From positions 620,001-684,000 of the forward strand of contig CAWDDG010000008.1 of the NCBI GenBank assembly GCA_963801065.1: DNA of 64,000 nt. Reading direction: 5' to 3'. Source of the stretch: CAWDDG01 sp963801065. GTDB taxonomy: Bacteria; Actinomycetota; Actinomycetes; Jiangellales; Jiangellaceae. The notes beneath the pieces are model-generated. The model was not told the DNA's origin. It searched no databases and saw nothing but the letters and a program-made list of their open reading frames with translations. Below are positions 25,083 through 33,727 of this stretch, piece after piece. The position numbers and the translations under genes were made by a program. Position 1 is the stretch's first letter, and the number at the start of each line of letters is the position of its first letter.

Positions 25083-26711
25083 TCAGTGGCCGCGGAAGGC
25101 TTCCTCCAGCCACCAGGATCCGCGTGGCGCCGCCACCTTCGCGTCGACGAGCATGGCCCGGTCGCGGGTGCCGTCGACCCACCGTCGGACGGGCTCCAGG
25201 TCCGCGTGAGACCGCACGGTCACGGCATCCAGGCCGTAGCCGGCGCCGATGGCAGCGATGTCGGTGTCCGGGAAGGTCACCGTTTCGAGCGGCTGGCCAT
25301 CGGTGAAGTGGTGTACCTCGGCCCCGTAGGCCGAGTCGTCGTAGACCACCACGAGCATCGGCAGGCCGAGGCGGCGCACCGTGTCCAGCTCGGCGGCGGC
25401 CATCAGAGCGCCACCGTCGCCCAGGGCGGCGACGGGCAGTCGGGACGGCTGCGCCAGCGCAGCGCCGATCGCGGTCGCGAGGCCAAGGCCGATCGACTGG
25501 AACGCCTGTGTGAAGCAGAAGCCGAACTCGTCCGGCACCGACAGGAACATGCTCGGGTAGCCCATGAAGTTGCCCGAGTCCACGGCGACCACGCGCTCTG
25601 ACGGCAGCAGGTCGTCGAGTGCGATGGTCAGGGTGCGGGGGTCGATCGTGTCGTCGGTGCCCCAGTCGTCGTACGGCACGTCACGCCACCGAACCTGCAG
25701 GGCGATCCGGTCCCGCACCCCGTGCGAGCGATACCCGGTGGGGGAGCCGGCCGGCAGGGCCCGTGCGACCGCCGCCGCCGTCACGGCGCTGTCGCCGAGG
25801 ACGCCAAGGGCGATCGGGCGGTGCTTTCCCAGGGCGTCGGGGTCGATGTCGACCTGCGCCACCCGTGCGTCCGGCCCGATCAGCCGGCCGTGCCGCATGG
25901 TCCACATGTTCATGGCGCAGCCGAAGCCCACGATCACGTCGGCGTCGGTGATGAGCGACGCCGCCAGCGGTGACGCGAACCCGCCGGACACGTCGAGCGA
26001 CCACGGGCTCCCGTTGAACAGACCCTTGGCGACCGCGGATGTGGCCACGAGAGCCCCACAGGCCTCAGCCAGCCTGAGCAACTCCGCGCGGGCGTGGCGG
26101 GCACCCCGGCCGGCGACCAGGACCGGCCTGGCCGCACTTGCCAGCAGTTCGGCCAGCGTGTCGACCTCGCCGGGCGTCGGCTCGAGGGGTGTGGGCGGCG
26201 GAACCGCCTTGACCGGCGGGTCGGGCGGCGCCGCCTGCCCCTGTACCTCCAGCGGGAGGTTCACCACGACCGTGCGCCGCTCGTCACGCGCGACATGGAA
26301 CGCACGCGCGGTCTCTGTCACGGCGTCGGAGGCCGAATCCAGCCGTACCGTCGATGCGCCGACCGCGGTCGCCATCGCCGTCTGGTCGACGGCGAAGTTC
26401 GACGTCGGCGCGTTCGCCTCGGCCGCGAGGACGAGCATCGGGGTCCGGCTCTTGGCCGCCTCGGTGACGCCGGTCATGGCATTGGTCAACCCGCAGCCCT
26501 GGTGGAGCGTCAAGACCGCCACCTCGCCGCTCATCCGCCCGTAGGCATCGGCCATCGTCGCCGCGCCGCCCTCGTGCCGGGCCGCGACGAAGCGCGCTCC
26601 GCCGGCGATCAACGCATTCGTGACGTCGAAGTTGCCGCTGCCGACGACGCCGAACGCCTGCCGGACCCCGAGCCCGGCCAGCGTCGCTCCGACCGCCTGC
26701 GAGACGAGCAC
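25083..26711 (-). CDS. Thiamine diphosphate-dependent enzyme (acetolactate synthase/decarboxylase-like)
   Basis: A 542-residue TPP enzyme of the POX/ALS fold. The N-terminal domain has FGVVGSGNFDVTNAL and the catalytic Glu in ARHEGGAATMADAYGRM. The central domain includes LVAGRGARHARAELL. The C-terminal domain has the TPP/magnesium motif, LGDGGALMAAAELDT through VVYDDSAYGAE. I use the GTG at 26711, since a start further upstream would lie inside the preceding gene. Seven bases separate it from the cyclase-family gene, so it is the last gene of the minus-strand operon. Its relatives include synthases, decarboxylases and TPP-dependent C-C hydrolases that open cyclic diketones. In this setting, ring cleavage or alpha-keto-acid decarboxylation is plausible but unproven. 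Confidence 0.83.
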   Translation of the reverse strand: MLVSQAVGATLAGLGVRQAFGVVGSGNFDVTNALIAGGARFVAARHEGGAATMADAYGRMSGEVAVLTLHQGCGLTNAMTGVTEAAKSRTPMLVLAAEANAPTSNFAVDQTAMATAVGASTVRLDSASDAVTETARAFHVARDERRTVVVNLPLEVQGQAAPPDPPVKAVPPPTPLEPTPGEVDTLAELLASAARPVLVAGRGARHARAELLRLAEACGALVATSAVAKGLFNGSPWSLDVSGGFASPLAASLITDADVIVGFGCAMNMWTMRHGRLIGPDARVAQVDIDPDALGKHRPIALGVLGDSAVTAAAVARALPAGSPTGYRSHGVRDRIALQVRWRDVPYDDWGTDDTIDPRTLTIALDDLLPSERVVAVDSGNFMGYPSMFLSVPDEFGFCFTQAFQSIGLGLATAIGAALAQPSRLPVAALGDGGALMAAAELDTVRRLGLPMLVVVYDDSAYGAEVHHFTDGQPLETVTFPDTDIAAIGAGYGLDAVTVRSHADLEPVRRWVDGTRDRAMLVDAKVAAPRGSWWLEEAFRGH

Positions 26712-26718
26712 AGGTGTC

Positions 26719-27492
26719 TCAGCGCTCCACGAGGGCGAGCACCCGCGTCGGGCTGCCCGATCCACCCACGATCGGCAACGGGGCAACCACCAGCACCGAA
26801 CCGGTCGGCGGCAGTAGGGCCAGGTTCTGCAGCTGAGTCAACCCGTACTTGCCCGCACCGAGCAGAAAGGTGTGGCACGGGAACGCCGGATCGAACGAGT
26901 GCGCCGTCCCCGCGTCGGTGCCGACGGTCTCGACGCCGAAACCGATGACGGGCGCCTCGTCCGCCAGCCAGCGAGCGCACTCCACGCTCACGCCGGGTGT
27001 GTGCGGCCCGGTCTCGTCCGCGTTGAGGAACTCGTCCTGGCTGTGGCTGCGGGCGTCCCACCCCGTGCGGAGGAGCAGCCAGCCGCCGTCGGGGAGCGTG
27101 CCGTGCTCGGACTCCCAGGCCTTGACGTCGTCGATCTCGAGCACGAAGTCCGGATCAGCGGTCGCCCGGTCGGCGACGTCGACCACGGCGGCCGGCGCGA
27201 CCAGCCGCGACGGCGCGATCTGGGACACGTCCTCCTTGTCCTGACCCGTGACCCAGTGCTTGGGCGCGTCCACGTGGGTGCCCGTGTGCTCACCGGTGGT
27301 GATGTTGTTCCAGTACCACGCGGGGCCTCTGTCGTCGTACCGGCTGATCTCCCGCAGCTCGAAACGGTCGGTCTGTCCGAACGGATCGGGCAGGACCAGG
27401 ATCGGTGTCTGCGACGACAGTGGCGCGGTGAGGTCGACCACCTCCACCCGTCCGGTCGAGACGGCGTCCAGCAGGTCGGTGAGCAGGGTCAT
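26719..27492 (-). CDS. Cyclase-family metal-dependent hydrolase
   Basis: A 257-residue protein of the cyclase/kynurenine-formamidase superfamily. The metal-binding motif HxGTHxDxPxH appears as EHTGTHVDAPKHW, preceded by WYWNNITTG. Later segments include GWLLLRTGWDARS, VSVECARWLADE and GFGVETVGTDAG. Family members hydrolyse amides or cyclic substrates, for example N-formylkynurenine or isatin. The ATG at 27492 follows GGAG and overlaps the upstream monooxygenase stop by four bases, so it belongs to the aromatic operon. The longer reading to 27522 lies inside that gene. The link to a kynurenine/anthranilate route is suggestive. Confidence 0.85.
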   Translation of the reverse strand: MTLLTDLLDAVSTGRVEVVDLTAPLSSQTPILVLPDPFGQTDRFELREISRYDDRGPAWYWNNITTGEHTGTHVDAPKHWVTGQDKEDVSQIAPSRLVAPAAVVDVADRATADPDFVLEIDDVKAWESEHGTLPDGGWLLLRTGWDARSHSQDEFLNADETGPHTPGVSVECARWLADEAPVIGFGVETVGTDAGTAHSFDPAFPCHTFLLGAGKYGLTQLQNLALLPPTGSVLVVAPLPIVGGSGSPTRVLALVER

Positions 27493-29876
27493 CGGGTCTC
27501 CTTCGGCGGATTCGGTCGCCATCGCTGGTGACGCGTCCGGCCTGCCGCGCTGTCGCGAATCAGTTCGAGGCGTGGCTTCGGGCCGTCCGTCCTCGTGGTC
27601 TGTGGCTTGCGCCTACCGACTGCGAACTGCGTCGGCCAGTCGGCGCCGGTGCCGGTGTACTCCTGGTCGGCGGCTGCGTGCAAGGTCCACATCGGGTCGA
27701 ACAGATGTGTCCGGCCGAGTGCGGCCATATCGGCTCGTCCCGCGAGGATCAGCGCATTGAGGTCCTCGGCCGACGAGATCGCGCCGACCGCGATGACGGC
27801 GATGCCGACCTGGTTGGCGATCCGATCCGCGTACGGCGTCTGGTAGCTGCGGCCGAACGCGGGCTGCTCCTCCTTGACGACCTGGCCGGATGACACGTCG
27901 ATGGCGTCGGCACCGTGTTCCGCGAAGGCCGCGGCGATCGCGACGGCATCGTGGGCGTCGGTCCCGCCCGGATACCAGTCGGTTGCCGAGATCCGCACCG
28001 ACATGGGCTTGGATGGCGGCCAGACCGCGCGGACGGCGTCGAAGACCTCCAGGGGGTAACGCAGCCGGTTTCCCAGCGACCCGCCGTACTCGTCGGTGCG
28101 GTGGTTGGTCAGGGGGGAGATGAAGCTGGAGAGGAGGTAGCCGTGAGCGCAGTGCAGCTCCAGCAGGTCGAACTCGCAGTCCACCGCCCGTCGGGCGGAG
28201 GCGACGAACTCGTCGCGGATCGCGGCCATGGCTGCGTCGTCGAGCTCCTCCGGCACCTGGTTGGCGGGGGAGTAGGGCACAGGCGACGGCGCCACGACGG
28301 GCCAGTTGCCATCGGGGAGCGGCTCGTCCATGCCCTCCCACATCAGCTTCGTCGACCCCTTCCGACCTGAGTGCCCGAGCTGGACGCCGATCGCCGCAGT
28401 GCTGCTCTCGTGGACGAAGTCGACGATCCGCTTCCAGGCGTTGCTCTGCGCCTCGGTATAGAGACCCGTGCAGCCGGGCGTGATGCGCCCAGTCGCCGAG
28501 ACGCACACCATCTCGGTCATGACCAGCCCGGCGCCGCCCAGCGCCTTGCCGCCGAGGTGCACCAGATGGAAGTCCGTCGGGTCGCCGTGGCGTCCCGAGT
28601 ACATGTCCATGGCGGAGACGACGACCCGGTTCTTCAGCTGCAGGTCCCGCAGCCGGAACGGCTGGAACATGGGGGGCCGAACCTGCGGCGGCTCCGGGGC
28701 CACGCCGCGGGCGACTTCGTGTGCCGCGAACCACGCGTCGGCGGCGTCGACGAACTCGGGGTCGCGCAGCCGCAGGTTGTCGTACGTGACGCGCCGCGAC
28801 CGGGTCAGGATGTTGAACGCGAACCGGACCGGGTCCTGGTGAGTGTACTGGCCCAAGTTCTCGAACCACTCGAGGCTCGCCTGGGCCGCCCGTTGCGTCG
28901 AGAGTACGACCGGACGGCGTTCGGCCTCGTACGCCGCCAGCGACGCCACGACGTCGTCGTGTTCGTGCAAAGACGCAGCCAGCGCCAGGGCGTCCTCCAT
29001 CGCCAGCTTGGTTCCCGAGCCGATTGAGAAGTGCGCGGTGTGCGCGGCGTCTCCCAGCAGCACCACGTGCCCGTGGCGCCAGGTCGCGTTCCGGATCGTC
29101 GCGAACTGCAGCCAGCGGGAGTTGTTGGCGTAGACCTCGTGGCCGCCGAGCACGTGAGCGAAGAGCTCACGGATCTTCTTGACGGCCTCGTCGTCGCTCT
29201 CCCCGGGCTGGAACGGCTGACCCTCGGTCGCGTCGAACCCTGCCGCGCGCCAGACGTCGTCGTGCATCTCGACGATGAAGGTGCTGCCCGTCGCGTCATA
29301 GGGATAGCCGTGGATCTGCATGACTCCGTGCGGCGTCTCCTCGACGTGGAACGTGAACGCGTCGAACACCAGGTCGGTGCCGAGCCACATGTAGCGGCAG
29401 TGCCGCCGCTCGAAGTCGGGACCGAACGTGTCGGCGTAGCGGCTGCGGACGGCGGAGTTGGCGCCGTCGCTCGCGACGACCAGATCGTGAGTGGCGGCGA
29501 GCTCGTCGACATCGGGCGCCTCGGTCCGGAAACGCATCTGCACGCCGAGCTCGGCACATCGGTCCTGGAGGAGGCCGAGCAGGCGCCTGCGGCTCATGGC
29601 GGCGAAGCCGTGGCCCCCGCTGGTGACGACCTGATCGCGGTAATGGACGTCGATGTCGTCCCATCGCGCGAACTCGCGCTGCATCGCCGCGTGGATCACA
29701 GCGTCGGCATGCTCGATCCCTCCGAGCGTCTCGTCGGAGAACACGACGCCGAAGCCGAACGTGTCGTCGGGCGCGTTGCGCTCCCAGACGGTGATCTCGC
29801 GGCGGGGGTCGAGGCGCTTGGCGAGCGCGGCGAAGTACAGACCGCCGGGGCCGCCGCCGACGACCGCGATGCGCAT
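27489..29876 (-). CDS. Fused FAD monooxygenase / ene-reductase acting on an aromatic-CoA (anthraniloyl- or salicylyl-CoA type)
   Basis: A 795-residue two-domain flavoenzyme. The first ~390 residues are an aromatic hydroxylase: FAD fingerprint VVGGGPGGLYFAALAKR, then HVVLLGDAAHTAHFSIGSGT, the GD motif. From about residue 400 it is an old-yellow-enzyme-type FMN domain: FRLRDLQLKNRVVVSAMDMY, then HCAHGYLLSSFISPLTNHRT and DEYGGSLGNRLRYPLEV. This fusion is characteristic of 2-aminobenzoyl-CoA monooxygenase/reductase, and databases also label it bifunctional salicylyl-CoA 5-hydroxylase/oxidoreductase. The enzyme hydroxylates and then dearomatises the ring of a CoA thioester. It heads the minus-strand operon and is divergent from the crotonase gene. 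Without a nearby gentisate dioxygenase, the anthraniloyl-CoA route is favoured. Confidence 0.9.
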   Translation of the reverse strand: MRIAVVGGGPGGLYFAALAKRLDPRREITVWERNAPDDTFGFGVVFSDETLGGIEHADAVIHAAMQREFARWDDIDVHYRDQVVTSGGHGFAAMSRRRLLGLLQDRCAELGVQMRFRTEAPDVDELAATHDLVVASDGANSAVRSRYADTFGPDFERRHCRYMWLGTDLVFDAFTFHVEETPHGVMQIHGYPYDATGSTFIVEMHDDVWRAAGFDATEGQPFQPGESDDEAVKKIRELFAHVLGGHEVYANNSRWLQFATIRNATWRHGHVVLLGDAAHTAHFSIGSGTKLAMEDALALAASLHEHDDVVASLAAYEAERRPVVLSTQRAAQASLEWFENLGQYTHQDPVRFAFNILTRSRRVTYDNLRLRDPEFVDAADAWFAAHEVARGVAPEPPQVRPPMFQPFRLRDLQLKNRVVVSAMDMYSGRHGDPTDFHLVHLGGKALGGAGLVMTEMVCVSATGRITPGCTGLYTEAQSNAWKRIVDFVHESSTAAIGVQLGHSGRKGSTKLMWEGMDEPLPDGNWPVVAPSPVPYSPANQVPEELDDAAMAAIRDEFVASARRAVDCEFDLLELHCAHGYLLSSFISPLTNHRTDEYGGSLGNRLRYPLEVFDAVRAVWPPSKPMSVRISATDWYPGGTDAHDAVAIAAAFAEHGADAIDVSSGQVVKEEQPAFGRSYQTPYADRIANQVGIAVIAVGAISSAEDLNALILAGRADMAALGRTHLFDPMWTLHAAADQEYTGTGADWPTQFAVGRRKPQTTRTDGPKPRLELIRDSAAGRTRHQRWRPNPPKETR

Positions 29877-29924
29877 CCGACACCCCGACTGCCTCTGGAA
29901 GAATTTGGCGCCTATGCTGGCTGC

Positions 29925-29938
29925 GTTACGACAGTAAC
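29925..29938. promoter_or_regulatory. Candidate operator in the divergent aromatic-cluster promoter
   Basis: GTTAC at 29925-29929 and GTAAC at 29934-29938 form a perfect inverted repeat around a 4-base spacer. It lies 49 bases before the monooxygenase start and 49 bases before the crotonase start, centred in the divergent promoter. The cluster's own PaaX-type regulator is the likeliest binder. No other inverted repeat of similar quality was noticed in this gap. Confidence 0.4.
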
Positions 29939-29986
29939 ACGGGCGCTATTCCACTCCGGCCGCCGATCGGGGAGGTTCTCGTAGCT

Positions 29987-30814
29987 ATGAGCCCGTTCCG
30001 CGGGTCGGCCCCGTTCACCGAGGACTGGAAGAACTTCCGGTTGGAGCGAGACGGCGCCGTTGCCACCTTGACCTTCGACCGGCCGGACAAGCTCAACGCG
30101 CTGACCTTCGAGGCCTACGCCGACCTGCGCGACCTGCTGGCCGAGCTCCCGCATCGCGGCGACACGCGGGTGCTCGTTCTCCGCGGGGAGGGCCGTGCCT
30201 TCTGCTCTGGGGGCGACGTCAACGAGATCATCGGCGCGACACTGGCGATGCGGCCGGATGAGCTGCTGGCCTTCACCCGGATGACGGGCGACGTCGTGAA
30301 GGCCATGCGGGACTGCCCGGTGCCGATCGTGGCGGCGGTCCACGGCACCGCCGCAGGTGCGGGATCCGTGATCGCCCTCGCCGCGGACTTCAGGATCGTC
30401 GCCCGCTCGGCCCGGTTCGCGTTCCTGTTCACCAAGGTCGGTCTCGCCGGTGGGGACATGGGCGCCGCGTACCTGTTGCCGCGGCTGGTCGGGTTGGGCC
30501 GGGCCACGCAGATGCTCATGCTCGGCGACACCGTGCTCGCCGAACAGGCCGACCGCTACGGCCTGGTGAGCGAGCTGGTCGAAGACGACGCGCTCGACGA
30601 GTCGGCGCAGACGCTGGCGCGCCGGCTGGCTGTCGGGCCTTGGCAGGCCTACGCCCAGACCAAGGCACTGCTCACCCGCGAGCTCGACATGGGTCTGTCC
30701 GGGGCGTTGGAGCTGGAGGCGATGACCCAGGCGCTGCTGATGAACGGCGCGGACTACCGCGAGTTCCACGCCGCGTTCAACGAGAAGCGCCCGCCGGACT
30801 GGCAGGGGCGCTGA
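29987..30814 (+). CDS. Crotonase/enoyl-CoA hydratase-family protein lacking the first catalytic Glu
   Basis: A 275-residue crotonase. The CoA and oxyanion-hole segments are present: DRPDKLNALTFEAY, GEGRAFCSGGDVNEI and VHGTAAGAGSVIALAADFRI. At the active site, classical hydratases have a Glu before the second loop (E in GQPEI) and a second Glu after it. Here the region reads FAFLFTKVGLAGGDMGAAYL, so the first Glu position is not acidic and the second carries Asp. Hydratases of this subtype occur in aromatic-CoA clusters; other crotonases with altered acids act as ring-opening hydrolases. It is coupled to the acyl-CoA dehydrogenase by a one-base overlap of stop and start. Confidence 0.87.
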   Translation: MSPFRGSAPFTEDWKNFRLERDGAVATLTFDRPDKLNALTFEAYADLRDLLAELPHRGDTRVLVLRGEGRAFCSGGDVNEIIGATLAMRPDELLAFTRMTGDVVKAMRDCPVPIVAAVHGTAAGAGSVIALAADFRIVARSARFAFLFTKVGLAGGDMGAAYLLPRLVGLGRATQMLMLGDTVLAEQADRYGLVSELVEDDALDESAQTLARRLAVGPWQAYAQTKALLTRELDMGLSGALELEAMTQALLMNGADYREFHAAFNEKRPPDWQGR

Positions 30815-31956
30815 TGACGGCGTTCGACCTCGGCCCGGAGCAGAACGCCTTCGCGGGCTGGATCCGCGAGGTCGCGGCATCGGAGCTGCGCCCGATGGCC
30901 GTCGGTGGCGAGCCGGGCCGCGTCAACCGCCAACTGCTGAAGACGATGGGGGAGCTGGGCCTGCTCGCCCGGCTCTTCCCGGGGGTGGGCGAGGGTCGGC
31001 CGACCGGTGACGCAGCGGCCACGGACCTGTGCATACTGCGCGAGTCGCTGGCGCAGGTCTCGACCGAGGCCGAGACCGCACTGGCGCTACAGGGTCTCGG
31101 CACCTATCCGGTGCTGCAGTCCGGATCGGCCGCTCAGGTCGAGCGCTGGGTCTCTGCGGTCGCCGCCGGCGACGCTGTCGCAGCGTTCGCGCTGACCGAG
31201 CCCGACGCCGGGTCCGACGCCGCCGCCCTGCGGCTCGCCGCGGAGCCGGACGGCACCGGCTGGCGGCTGACCGGCGAGAAGATCTGGATCTCCAATGCGC
31301 CGGAGGCGGACTTCTACACGGTCTTCGCCCGGACGACGCCGGATGGCGGCAGCCGCGGGGTCAGCGCGTTCGTCGTTCCCGGGGACCGCTCTGGCCTGTC
31401 CGGCGAGCACCTCGACATGGTGACGCCGCACCCGATCGGACGGCTGGTCTTCGACGGCGTCCGGGTCGGCGCCGCCGAGCTTCTCGGCCAGCGTGACGGT
31501 GGCTTCGCGGTCGCAATGCGCACGCTGGACCTGTTCAGGCCGAGCGTGGGTGCCTTCGCCGTCGGCATGGCTCGGGCCGCCTTGGACGCCGCGGTCGAGC
31601 ACGCAGGCTCACGGCAGGCGTTCGGTGGACCGTTGAAGGACCTCCAGTCCGTCTCCCACGCGCTCGCCGAGATGGCGACGCGCATCGAGGCCGCGCGCCT
31701 GCTGGTCTACCGTGCGGCCGCGGCGTACGACGCCGGCCAGCGCGGGGTCGCCGCGACCTCGGCCATGGCCAAATTGTTCGCCACCGAGACGGCCCAGTAC
31801 GTGGTGGATGCGGCCATCCAGATCCACGGCGCACGCGCTCTTCAGCGCGGCCACCTGCTCGAGCACCTGTACCGCGAGGTCCGCGCCCCGCGGATCTACG
31901 AAGGCGCGTCCGAGGTACAGCGGACGATCATCGCGCGCGAGCTGTACCGCCGGTGA
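30814..31956 (+). CDS. Acyl-CoA dehydrogenase-family protein
   Basis: A 380-residue flavoprotein dehydrogenase. It has AAFALTEPDAGSDAAALRL at the FAD/substrate site, TGEKIWISNAPEADFYTVFA, RQAFGGPLKDLQSVSHALAE, and the C-terminal base region APRIYEGASEVQRTIIAREL with the catalytic Glu in YEG. Length is normal. ATG 30814 overlaps the crotonase stop (TGATG arrangement). It probably removes two hydrogens from an acyl-CoA intermediate after ring opening. It converges on the ligase gene, ten bases away. Confidence 0.93.
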   Translation: MTAFDLGPEQNAFAGWIREVAASELRPMAVGGEPGRVNRQLLKTMGELGLLARLFPGVGEGRPTGDAAATDLCILRESLAQVSTEAETALALQGLGTYPVLQSGSAAQVERWVSAVAAGDAVAAFALTEPDAGSDAAALRLAAEPDGTGWRLTGEKIWISNAPEADFYTVFARTTPDGGSRGVSAFVVPGDRSGLSGEHLDMVTPHPIGRLVFDGVRVGAAELLGQRDGGFAVAMRTLDLFRPSVGAFAVGMARAALDAAVEHAGSRQAFGGPLKDLQSVSHALAEMATRIEAARLLVYRAAAAYDAGQRGVAATSAMAKLFATETAQYVVDAAIQIHGARALQRGHLLEHLYREVRAPRIYEGASEVQRTIIARELYRR

Positions 31957-31966
31957 GAGCTGGGGC

Positions 31967-33597
31967 CTACTCGACCGGGCCCGCGGACTCCTCGCGGAGC
32001 CGGTAGCGCTGGAGCTTGCCGGTCTGTGTCTTGGGCAGGGCCTCGCGGAACTCGACGAGCCGCGGGTACTTGTACGGCGCGATCGTGGCCTTGACGTGCT
32101 CCTGTAACGCGCGGCGGGCCGCGTCGTCATGCGGCGCTCCTCCCGGACCACGACGTACGCCTTGATCACCTGGCCGCGGTCGGCATCCGGCACACCGATG
32201 ACCGCGCATTCGGCGACGTCGGGGTGGCTGAGTAACGCCTGCTCAACTTCGGGGCCAGCGATGTTGTAGCCCGACGTGATGATCATGTCGTCGCTGCGCG
32301 CCTGGTACCAGAAGTACCCGTCCTCGTCGCGCAGGTACGTGTCGCCGGTGACGTTCCAGCCGTCCTGGACGTAGATCTTCTGCCGCTCGTCGGCGAGGTA
32401 CCGGCACCCGGTCGGCCCACGGACGGCCAGCCGGCCCCGGACACCCGCCGGCACCTCGTTGCCGTCCTGGTCGAGCACGGTCGCGACGTATCCGGGGACG
32501 GCGCGACCCGTGGACCCGGGACGGATGTCGTCGCCGGCCGAGGCGACGAAGATGTGCAGCATCTCTGTCGACCCGATGCCGTCGATGATGCGCACGCCGG
32601 TGGCCTCGTGGAAGGCGCGCCAGGTTGGCTCCGGCAGGTGCTCGCCGGCCGATACGGCCCGACGCAGACCGCGGAGCCGCTCGCCCTTGCCGGCCGCGAC
32701 CATCGCCTTGTAGGCGGTGGGCGCGGTGAACAGGGCCGTGACGCCGTGCCTGGCGACGGCGTCGGCCAGCTCGTCCGGCGTGGCCTTCTCGATGAGCAGC
32801 GATGCGGCGCCCGCGTGCAACGGGAAGACCAGGCCGGCGCCCAGACCGAACGTGAACGCGAACGGCGCGGTCGTGGTGAAAACGTCGTCCGGATCGGGTC
32901 GGAGCACGTACCTGCTGAAGGTATCGGCGATGGCGACGACGTCGCGGTGGAAGTGCATCGTGACCTTGGGCCGCCCGGTCGTACCGGAGGTCAGGGCGAG
33001 TACGGCGACGTCGTCGTCGGCCGTCTCGACAGCCTCGAACCACCGTGCCATCGGTCCGGCTTGGGTCACGAAGTCGTCTGGTCCTTCGCTGCCGAAGGGC
33101 ACCACAGGCAGTCCGGGGGCCGCGCTGTCCCGCGCGGTGTAGAGGTCGGCCAGGAACCGGTGGTCGCAGATCGCCAACGACGGCTGGGTGAGCTCGATGG
33201 TGGTGACGAGCTCCGCCGGCCGGAGAAGTGGCATCGTCAGGACCACGACGCCGCCGGCCTTCAGCACGCCGAGCCAGATCGCGACCAGCCAGGGGTTGTT
33301 GGGGGCACGCAGGAGCACCCGGTTGCCGGGCTGAAGGCCAAGCTCGGTCAGGACTTGGGCGGCCTGGTTCGCCCGGTCCCGCAGCTGACCGTAGGTCCAC
33401 TCGTCGCCGTCCGTGACCAGGCACCGGCGACCCGCTCCGAGGTGCTCGACAGTCTCGTCGAGCAGGCGCACGGCGCAGTTCAGCCGGTCGGGATAGTCGA
33501 GTTCGGCCAGGTCGAAGCGGAACTCCGGCCACTGATCAGGCGGTGGCAGCCGGTCGCGGGTGAACGTGTCGACATGGGCGGAATGCGACAGCTGCAT
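31967..33597 (-). pseudogene. Aromatic acid-CoA ligase (2-aminobenzoate/benzoate-CoA ligase type), frameshifted
   Basis: An acyl-adenylate-forming ligase of about 543 residues whose reading frame is broken. It begins SAHVDTFTRDRLPPPDQWPE, typical of benzoate/2-aminobenzoate-CoA ligases. It continues with the P-loop VAVLALTSGTTGRPKVTMHF, GIGSTEML, DGWNVTGDTYLRDEDGYFWY and SGYNIAGPEVEQALLSH. After VVVREERR, near 32140, the frame is lost. The expected C-terminus (HDDAARRALQEHVKATIAPY, then YPRLVEFREALPKTQTGKLQ with the catalytic Lys) is encoded in the -1 frame and stops at 31967. A single missing base would restore it. Without it, the Lys-bearing domain is replaced by unrelated sequence running to 31609. 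Sequencing error cannot be excluded. Confidence 0.85.
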
Positions 33598-33633
33598 GGC
33601 TCACCTCGGCGTGAGTCGGTTCCTTCGTAGTCT

Positions 33634-33647
33634 GTCATTCCGATGAC
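33634..33647. promoter_or_regulatory. Candidate operator between the ligase and paaX genes
   Basis: GTCAT at 33634-33638 and ATGAC at 33643-33647 form a perfect inverted repeat with a 4-base spacer, 37 bases before the ligase start and about 80 bases before the regulator start. Arm length and spacer equal those of the repeat at 29925-29938, although the arm sequence differs in two positions. A PaaX-type repressor is the obvious candidate. Confidence 0.38.
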
Positions 33648-33727
33648 GGCAGTCAAGGGACCGCTATACCGCTGCGATCAGCGTCGCTTCCGGCGGATAC
33701 CGTGGCCCTCGTCCGCATGTCGCTATC

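Noticed and set aside
32110..32160. Programmed -1 frameshift in the CoA ligase
   Set aside because: Ligases of this family are not known to use one, and no slippery heptamer or downstream pseudoknot was evident. A mutation or sequencing error is simpler.
32554..33630. 358-codon plus-strand frame opposite the ligase gene
   Set aside because: Antisense of a ligase with clear AMP-binding motifs; no motif of its own.
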